A stretch of 19,349 nt of DNA from JBCBWG01 sp964579305. Lineage in GTDB: Bacteria; Pseudomonadota; Alphaproteobacteria; Rhizobiales; Hyphomicrobiaceae. Numbering within the stretch: the stretch's first letter is position 1; each line of letters starts with the position of its first letter. Positions 14,031-19,349 of the stretch are shown here, in pieces. The notes beneath the pieces were generated by a model. It was not told the DNA's origin. It saw nothing but the letters and a program-made list of their open reading frames with translations, and made no database searches. The position numbers were made by a program, and so were the translations under genes. Location of the stretch: contig CAZOGY010000071.1 of NCBI GenBank assembly GCA_964579305.1, forward strand, positions 1 through 19,349, in the 5' to 3' direction.

Positions 14031-16787
14031 TTAGAACGGTGCCTCGTCATCGGCCGGCGCCACAGCAGGTGCCGCAGTTGTTTTTTTCGATGCTGCCTTT
14101 TTGGTCGCAGCTTTCTTCGGCGTAGCTTTTTTGGTCGCGGGCTTTTTTGCAGTGGTCTTTTTCGAGGCGTCGCCAGCAGCAGCGGTTTTCTTTGCGGCGG
14201 CCTTTTTCGCCGGGGTCTTCTGCGCAGCGGCTTTTTTGGCAGGTGCCTTTTTCTTGGCGCCTGCCTTTTCAGCCTGTTTGGCGATGAGCTCAACAGCTTG
14301 TTCGACGGTCAACGCGGCGGGGTCGAGATCCTTGGGCACGGTCGCATTGATCTTGCCGTGTTTCACGTAAGGGCCATAGCGCCCTTTGAGTACCTCGATT
14401 TGACCGCCTTCCTTGGGGTGTTCGCCGAGCTCTTTGATTTTTGCCGCGGTCTGTCCGAACCGACCGCCGCCACGCGCGGCCTTTTCCGCAATTACCGTGA
14501 CGGCCCGGTTGAGGCCGATCTCAAAAACATCGTCGACACTTTCCAGATTGGCGAACTTACCATCGTGGACGACAAACGGGCCGTACCGGCCAATGCCAGC
14601 TTCGATGGGTTTGCCCGTCTCGGGATGCAGGCCAACCTCGCGCGGCAGATTAAGCAATTTCAGCGCGAATTCCAGGTCGACGTCGCCAGCGTCAATGCCC
14701 TTTGGAATACCGGCTCGTTTGGGCTTTTCTCCGTCAGGGCCGGTGTCGCCACGTTGCACATATGGGCCGAAGCGACCCATCCGCAAGGTAATCTCTTCAC
14801 CGGTGTCGGGATCAAATCCCAAAACTTTGCCATCGAGCGAGGCTGCTGCGGCGTCCTCGCCCGATTGAGACAATTGCCGTGTGAAGCGGCATTCGGGATA
14901 GTTGGAGCAGCCAACGAACGCGCCAAACTTGCCGGAGATCTTGAGGCTTAAGCGACCGGCCGCGCATGCCGGGCAAGCCCGCGGATCACCGCCATCTTCT
15001 TTTGGCGGAAAGACGTGCGGGCCCAAGATTTCATTGAGCGCTTCGAGCACATCGGCAACGCGAAGTTCCTTCGTCTCATCGATCGCCGCTGTAAAATCGC
15101 GCCAGAATTCCGCTAGAACCTGTTGCCAGTCGAGCTTGCCATCCGAAATCAGGTCAAGCTGCTCTTCGAGACTTGCTGTGAAGTCATATTGGACATAGCG
15201 CTGGAAGAAGCTTGCAAGAAAGGCGGTGACCAGCCGGCCCTTATCTTCCGGGATCAGGCGTTTTTGTTCTTGGCGCACATATTCACGGTCGCGCAAAACC
15301 GCCAGCGTCGACGCGTACGTCGATGGACGACCGATCCCAAGTTCTTCCATCTTTTTGACGAGCGTCGCTTCGGTGTAACGCGGTGGCGGCTGCGTGAAAT
15401 GCTGATTGGCGACAATCTCGCGGTCTTGCAAGGCGTCGCCGGAGGTCAGCGGCGGCAACTTTCGCGTGGCCTCGTCCTCGGCGTCGTCGCGGCCTTCCTC
15501 ATAAAGCGTCAAGAAGCCGTCGAAGACGGTCACTGTCCCCGTCGCGCGCAGCCCATAGGGCTTGCCATCTTTGCCCTGAACGGTGATTTCAACCGTCGTC
15601 TGCTCAAGTTGCGCGGACGCCATCTGGCTTGCGACGGCACGTTTCCAGATCAACTCGTAGAGCGCCGCCTGGTCTTTCTCCAGATAGCGGGCCACGTCCT
15701 TCGGGCGCCGCTTGAAATCGGTGGGGCGGATCGCTTCGTGCGCTTCCTGCGCGTTTTTGGCTTTGGTTTTGTAAAATCGCGGTGTCTCGGGCAGATACCT
15801 TTGTGAGAAGTCATTCGCGATCTGCGTGCGCAAAGCCGATACCGCGTCCGGCGTGATTTGCACGCCGTCGGTCCGCATGTAGGTGATCAGGCCAGCCGTT
15901 TCACCGCCGATGTCAACGCCTTCATAGAGGCGCTGCGCGACCTGCATGGTCTGCTTGGCGGAAAAGTTGAGCTTGCGGGAAGCTTCCTGTTGCAGCGTGG
16001 ACGTCGTGAACGGCGGAGCTGGATTGCGGCGCGTTGGCTTTGTTTCGACGCTTGCGACCTTGAACGCACCACCGGTGATCGCGGCCTTGATCGCGTTGGC
16101 GGTGTCGCCGTCCTTGATATCCAGGCGTTTGAGCGTCTTGCCGTCGACCACGCTTAAGCGCGCTTTCACGTCGTCGCCGGAAGCCGTTTGCAGGGCCGCC
16201 TCGATCGACCAGTATTCTTCTGATTTGAAGGCTTCGATTTCGGCTTCCCGGTCGCAAACGAGGCGCAATGCGACCGACTGCACCCGACCGGCAGAGCGCG
16301 CGCCGGGCAGTTTGCGCCAGAGAACCGGCGACAGCGTGAAGCCCACGAGATAATCCAGCGCCCGGCGTGCCAAGTAGGCGTCGACCAGCGGTGAGTCGAT
16401 CTCGCGCGGTTCCTGCAACGCGGCGAGCACGGCGGGTTTGGTCACCGCGTTGAACGTGACGCGCTCGACCGCGAGATCCTTCAGGGCTTTCTTTTTGCCG
16501 AGGATGTCGAGGAGGTGCCACGAAATGGCTTCGCCTTCGCGGTCAGGGTCGGTCGCCAGGATCAGTTTGTCGGCACCTTTGAGGGCCGTTGTGATCTCCT
16601 TGATCACTTTTTGCGATCGGCCGTCGGTTTCCCAGACCATGGCAAAGCCGTTGTCGGGATCAACCGAGCCATTCTTGTCCAACAGATCCCGGACGTGCCC
16701 ATACGAGGCGATCACCTTGTAATCGCTGCCGAGATACTTGTTGATTGCTTTCGCTTTCGCAGCCGATTCGACAATCAATACGTTCAT
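14031..16787 (-). CDS. topA: DNA topoisomerase I
   Basis: TopA is a type IA topoisomerase that relaxes negative supercoils. The 918-residue product begins MNVLIVESAAKAKAINKYLG with catalytic Glu7, has the Toprim motif DPDREGE (80-86), the active-site Tyr303 in ITYMRTDG, EAHEAIRPT, and LGIGRPSTYA. The C-terminal half has one Cys4 zinc ribbon (CPACAAG ... CSNYPEC), three topoisomerase C-terminal repeats each with a GRFGPYV-like or GRYGPYV-like core, and an 80-residue tail of Lys/Ala/Thr (PAKKAAA, TAKKPATKKA) like histone H1, ending DDEAPF. Such tails occur in alphaproteobacterial TopA and aid DNA binding. ATG 16787 is the canonical start, with AAGGA 14 nt upstream. dprA ends 232 nt before it; that gap holds a dyad and a possible -10. 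Confidence 0.98.
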   Translation of the reverse strand: MNVLIVESAAKAKAINKYLGSDYKVIASYGHVRDLLDKNGSVDPDNGFAMVWETDGRSQKVIKEITTALKGADKLILATDPDREGEAISWHLLDILGKKKALKDLAVERVTFNAVTKPAVLAALQEPREIDSPLVDAYLARRALDYLVGFTLSPVLWRKLPGARSAGRVQSVALRLVCDREAEIEAFKSEEYWSIEAALQTASGDDVKARLSVVDGKTLKRLDIKDGDTANAIKAAITGGAFKVASVETKPTRRNPAPPFTTSTLQQEASRKLNFSAKQTMQVAQRLYEGVDIGGETAGLITYMRTDGVQITPDAVSALRTQIANDFSQRYLPETPRFYKTKAKNAQEAHEAIRPTDFKRRPKDVARYLEKDQAALYELIWKRAVASQMASAQLEQTTVEITVQGKDGKPYGLRATGTVTVFDGFLTLYEEGRDDAEDEATRKLPPLTSGDALQDREIVANQHFTQPPPRYTEATLVKKMEELGIGRPSTYASTLAVLRDREYVRQEQKRLIPEDKGRLVTAFLASFFQRYVQYDFTASLEEQLDLISDGKLDWQQVLAEFWRDFTAAIDETKELRVADVLEALNEILGPHVFPPKEDGGDPRACPACAAGRLSLKISGKFGAFVGCSNYPECRFTRQLSQSGEDAAAASLDGKVLGFDPDTGEEITLRMGRFGPYVQRGDTGPDGEKPKRAGIPKGIDAGDVDLEFALKLLNLPREVGLHPETGKPIEAGIGRYGPFVVHDGKFANLESVDDVFEIGLNRAVTVIAEKAARGGGRFGQTAAKIKELGEHPKEGGQIEVLKGRYGPYVKHGKINATVPKDLDPAALTVEQAVELIAKQAEKAGAKKKAPAKKAAAQKTPAKKAAAKKTAAAGDASKKTTAKKPATKKATPKKAATKKAASKKTTAAPAVAPADDEAPF

Positions 16788-16814
16788 GATCGTAGCGCCG
16801 GTCCTTGTTGTCCG

Positions 16815-16864
16815 TCGGGACGGTGCCCCGCGGTTCGGCGGTCATTATCAGGGTGCCGTCCCGA
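16815..16864 (-). promoter_or_regulatory. Dyad around a possible topA -10 element
   Basis: TCGGGACGG (16815-16823) and CCGTCCCGA (16856-16864) form a perfect 9-bp inverted repeat. Between the arms, on the minus strand, lies GATAAT (16849-16844), a 5 of 6 match to the -10 consensus, which would give a topA leader of about 50 nt. The matching -35 position is poor. The dyad could be an operator, a supercoiling-sensitive cruciform or a leader hairpin. Confidence 0.4.
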
Positions 16865-17019
16865 TCTTGCCGTCGGTTTTGCAGCGCCCAATGACGCTGG
16901 AAAATGGGTGAACGCCCGTGGGGTGTCAAACGTTAGCCGCGCTGAGCGGATCGCTGCTGGCCGTCATTGCGGCAGTTGCGCAGGTCGCGCGGCGCGCGCA
17001 CGAGCCTATTCGGACACCG

Positions 17020-18333
17020 TTAAGAGCGCGTGATGTTCAGCGCGACAAGCTGTGCGCCCAAGTGGCTGATGCGGCCGGCAAGCGACAGTTCTAGCAGGAT
17101 GATCTGCAACTCCCGCGGGCTCACTTCGGCAGCTTTCGCAATCGAATCGACATGCGACGGCGACGGGCTCAGGGCGCGCAAGACACGGTCGCGGGCCGCA
17201 GTGCTCGTGTCCAGGTTGGCGTCGGTGTCCAGCGTTTGGCGGCCAGGCAGCGCGGTTGTGCGCGGATCGCCAGGATCGTGATCGGGCGTGGCATGATCAA
17301 TATCGGCGGGAGCCTGGGCTGATGGGCACAGGCCTGCGTCATACGGCACGGCAAGATCGCGAAAGGCGCCGTCAGTGCCAAGGGACGCGCGCAGGCTCTC
17401 CAGGACATCGTCACCATCGCGCACCAGTGTGGCGCCATTCCTAATCAGGGCGTTGGTTCCTGCGGCGCGCGGATCGAGCGGATGGCCGGGCACTGCACAG
17501 ACTTCGCGACCTTGCTCGCCGGCAAAACGCGCCGTTGTCAAAGAGCCTGAGCGCGCGGCCGCTTCCACGATCACAACACCAAGTGACAGTCCGGAAATCA
17601 GGCGGTTGCGGCGTGGAAAATCGCGGCCGCGCGGCCGGAATCCGGCAGGGTGTTCGGTAATGATGCAACCGCCGGCCGCAATGGCGGCGTGCAATTGCGC
17701 GTGCTCGGGCGGGTAGATCACATCAAGGCCGCCGGCCACGACGGCGATGGTGCCGCTGGCGAGAGCGGCTTCGTGGGCTGCGCCGTCAATGCCGCGTGCA
17801 AGGCCTGAAGTTACAACGAGACCCGCGCGGCCGAGGTCGGCGGCGAGATTGTGGGCAAGTGTCACACCGTTGGGGGATGCATCGCGTGAGCCGACGATCG
17901 CCACGGCCGGCCGGGTTGCCAAGGCGAGATGACCGCGCGCGTAAATCATCGGTGGCGGCATATCGAGCGCCGCAAGACCGGGTGGATAGCCGGGCTCGAT
18001 CGTGAAGACGGGCGTTGCGCCAATCGCGTCGGCGGCGGCGAGTTCGGCTTCGGCCTGCGCCATCGCAGGGACGCGAGGCGCAAGGCGGCGGCCACCGCGG
18101 CGGGCGAGTTCGGGCAGGGCACTTAGGGCATTTTCTGCGCCGCCGAAGCGATTGATCAGGGCACGAAAGGTCGCCGGGCCGACGGTTTCTGAACGGGCAA
18201 GCCGCAAGCACGCGATGCGCTCGCGATGGCTCAATTGGGCTGTTGGCAAGGGCGCGGGCTGAAACTGCGCGCGCGGGCCGGACTGATCAATCTGGGGCGG
18301 ATTGGGATCGGCCGGTTGGTCAGGCTTTGGCAC
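17020..18333 (-). CDS. dprA: DNA-processing protein DprA
   Basis: DprA binds incoming single-stranded DNA during transformation and loads RecA; in many alphaproteobacteria it is kept without clear competence genes. The 437-residue product has a Pro/Gln-rich N-terminus, a SAM-like helical domain (ERIACLRLARSETVGPATFRALI, about 38-60), and the Rossmann domain with IVGSRDASPNG (146-156), TSGLARGIDGAAH (175-187), GGLDVIYPPEH and FPRRNRLISGLS. A 60-residue Asp/Pro/Thr-rich linker leads to a C-terminal winged helix (HVDSIAKAAEVSPRELQIILLELSLAGRI). I set the start at GTG 18333, which has AGGAG 9 nt upstream; ATG 18390 lies well inside plsY. The 14-nt overlap with plsY indicates translational coupling. 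Confidence 0.95.
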   Translation of the reverse strand: MPKPDQPADPNPPQIDQSGPRAQFQPAPLPTAQLSHRERIACLRLARSETVGPATFRALINRFGGAENALSALPELARRGGRRLAPRVPAMAQAEAELAAADAIGATPVFTIEPGYPPGLAALDMPPPMIYARGHLALATRPAVAIVGSRDASPNGVTLAHNLAADLGRAGLVVTSGLARGIDGAAHEAALASGTIAVVAGGLDVIYPPEHAQLHAAIAAGGCIITEHPAGFRPRGRDFPRRNRLISGLSLGVVIVEAAARSGSLTTARFAGEQGREVCAVPGHPLDPRAAGTNALIRNGATLVRDGDDVLESLRASLGTDGAFRDLAVPYDAGLCPSAQAPADIDHATPDHDPGDPRTTALPGRQTLDTDANLDTSTAARDRVLRALSPSPSHVDSIAKAAEVSPRELQIILLELSLAGRISHLGAQLVALNITRS

Positions 18334-19009
18334 CAATTTTTGGCTCCTGGCCGGCCAATAGCCGCTGAATATTGGCGTGGTGTTTGGCAATCAGGACCAA
18401 ACTGAGCGGGACCAGAAGCAGCGCAAGCTGCACCGAACCCAAAAGCGCGGTCGCGATCGGCACCAATCCAGCTGCTATCAGTGCCGACAGCGAGGAGTAT
18501 CGAAAGGCGACCGCCATGGCCAGCCAGATGCCGCAGAAAGCCAACGCCGCGGGCCAGAATAACCCGATCAGCACACCGATGTAGGTTGCGACGCCCTTGC
18601 CACCGCGAAAGCCAAGCCAAATTGGGTAAAGGTGGCCCAAGAACGCGCCATAGCCGGCCGCCACGGCAAATGGCAGCAAGTCAGAGTCCGGCAATTCTAG
18701 CACGATTTTCACGCCGGCATCGGCAATCGGCGGCACCAACGCTTCCTGGCCGACGAAAGCTTTCAACAGGTACCAAGCACAGACGACCGCGAAGGTGCCT
18801 TTGAGCGCGTCAAGGATCAGGGTTGCGGCCGCGAGGCCCTTGTTGCCGGTGCGCAGCACGTTTGTGGCACCGATATTGCCAGAGCCGATCGCGCGGATGT
18901 CCCCCAGTCCGGCAGCCCGGGTCAGCAATAGACCAAACGGCACGGACCCGAACACATAGCCAAACAAGCACGCGATCAATGCAAGTGTCGTGGTGTCGTT
19001 GGGCAGCAT
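18320..19009 (-). CDS. plsY: Glycerol-3-phosphate acyltransferase PlsY
   Basis: PlsY transfers acyl groups from acyl-phosphate to glycerol-3-phosphate in the inner membrane, the first step of phospholipid synthesis. The 229-residue product has the family motifs in order: FGSVPFGLLL (20-29), SGNIGATNVLR (43-53) and HLYPIWLGFRGGKGVAT (126-142), with five or so hydrophobic helices. Residues 83-113, between the second and third hydrophobic blocks, are longer than usual, making the protein about 30 residues larger than typical. ATG 19009 is the first start of the frame and has no strong ribosome binding site. It is the first gene of the leftward block and overlaps dprA. pyrC, the upstream neighbour I would expect in rhizobia, is not found in the 340 bases before it. 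Confidence 0.96.
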   Translation of the reverse strand: MLPNDTTTLALIACLFGYVFGSVPFGLLLTRAAGLGDIRAIGSGNIGATNVLRTGNKGLAAATLILDALKGTFAVVCAWYLLKAFVGQEALVPPIADAGVKIVLELPDSDLLPFAVAAGYGAFLGHLYPIWLGFRGGKGVATYIGVLIGLFWPAALAFCGIWLAMAVAFRYSSLSALIAAGLVPIATALLGSVQLALLLVPLSLVLIAKHHANIQRLLAGQEPKIGAKA

Positions 19010-19246
19010 CTGGGGCGTATTCGCTCATGTCGGAGGCTGTTGCGCTCACGCGGGCGCCCGCTCCCTGGTGAACGTCAACCAGCTCGCCGCGTCCCGTGTG
19101 CGTGAATAACGGTTAATCATCGGCGCGGGTGGCGGCAAGTGGGCTGAGGTCGTAACGCACTAGGAACCGGTGGGCGCAGTTGGCGGGGCTCAACTCATGC
19201 ATGTCGCATCCAATCGGATTCACGCTCCAAGGCCGCAAAGCGACCC

Positions 19247-19349
19247 GTGAGCGCAACAGAGCTAAAGGGAGGCGCATTTCATGCGACACGCTTGAGCGGT
19301 GCGATCAAGCGTGGCCTTCGCGGCTTTCCTGAAACGCGGTATCTCCGCC
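19247..19349 (+). CDS. Possible 5' end of an unidentified rightward gene (runs off the window)
   Basis: The frame is open from the stop at 19145 to the window end. Starting at GTG 19247 it would read VSATELKGGAFHATRLSGAI and on to FPETRYLR, 34 residues. It has no recognisable motif and no good ribosome binding site; a strong Shine-Dalgarno sequence inside it (19264-19272) serves a different frame. Chance openness in GC-rich DNA is as likely. Confidence 0.2.
   Translation, partial: MSATELKGGAFHATRLSGAIKRGLRGFPETRYLR
19287..19313. repeat. Perfect 9-bp inverted repeat near the right edge
   Basis: CACGCTTGA (19287-19295) pairs with TCAAGCGTG (19305-19313) around a 9-nt loop. No T run follows on either side, so a terminator is not supported. 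It lies amid other dyads and may belong to an intergenic repeat element. Confidence 0.55.

Larger units (their letters stand above)
19010..19349. other. Region upstream of plsY, dyad-rich, no firm gene
   Basis: These 340 bases contain no recognised gene. All three leftward frames stop within about 90 bases of the window edge. Short dyads cluster at 19196-19313 (CATGCATG at 19196-19203, CGCAT-TTC-ATGCG at 19273-19285 and the 9-bp stem at 19287-19313). The segment AATCGGATTCACGCTCC (from 19212) resembles, from memory, intergenic repeats common in Hyphomicrobiales that carry an AATCGGATCATGCTC core. A rightward frame is open from 19148 to the edge. Confidence 0.5.

Noticed and set aside
14040..14270. 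Possible tandem-repeat or CRISPR-like array
   Set aside because: The repetition is of AAG/GCC codons encoding the KKAAA-type tail of TopA, in frame and without constant repeat-spacer units.
13830..14951. Long rightward ORF (373 codons) with runs of Phe, Leu and Gly
   Set aside because: It is the complement of the Lys/Ala tail and zinc region of topA; the hydrophobic runs come from antisense AAG/GCC repeats, and it crosses the topA-rnr spacer.

Overview
The window is chromosomal DNA from an alphaproteobacterium, most likely of the order Hyphomicrobiales (Rhizobiales). The clues are a DivK and a three-domain PleD encoded side by side, an EipB-type (DUF1849) envelope protein, DUF3572 and DUF983 proteins, and a leftward block plsY-dprA-topA-rnr-DUF983-Nudix-rpmG next to divK-pleD. 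That gene order is familiar from rhizobia and relatives (recalled, not checked by search). There is no transposase, integrase, CRISPR array, toxin-antitoxin pair or rRNA gene, and no tRNA was recognised. I found no convincing new defence or mobile system; this is mostly a conserved housekeeping region with some unusual details.

Layout. 1-1443 (+) is the 3' two thirds or so of clpA, cut by the window edge. 1444-2035 is intergenic DNA holding a 100-N scaffold gap flanked by a perfect 55-bp direct repeat, most likely an assembly overlap. 2036-3218 (+) is an overlapping azlC-azlD pair for branched-chain amino acid export. 5822-3262 (-) is a leftward run of three genes: glycerophosphodiester phosphodiesterase, a FemAB-like/DUF482 acyltransferase and a HIT-family hydrolase. 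5987-6907 (+) is eipB, convergent with a small DUF3572 gene (7231-6950, -). A structured 274-bp divergent region precedes divK (7506-7904, +) and pleD (7949-9319, +). 9320-9739 is mostly non-coding, with one doubtful small leftward ORF. From 9740 to 19009 everything reads leftward: plsY (first transcribed), dprA, topA, rnr, DUF983, a Nudix hydrolase and rpmG. The last 340 bases hold several dyads and at most the start of an unidentified rightward ORF.

How the genes work together. DivK and PleD form a cell-cycle and c-di-GMP module in which DivK helps set cell fate and PleD makes c-di-GMP. plsY (phospholipid synthesis), dprA (ssDNA loading of RecA), topA (supercoiling), rnr (RNA decay) and rpmG (ribosome) are core genes that share orientation; plsY and dprA overlap and are probably translationally coupled. 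ClpA is the unfoldase partner of ClpP. EipB, the phosphodiesterase and the acyltransferase point to envelope upkeep.

Points worth a second look: the probably artificial gap; an SGEEF active-site loop and other family deviations in the PleD GGDEF domain; a nested dyad structure upstream of divK; a dyad bracketing a possible topA -10 element; a Nudix box split by about 32 residues; and a small ORF whose C-terminus resembles that of RpmG.
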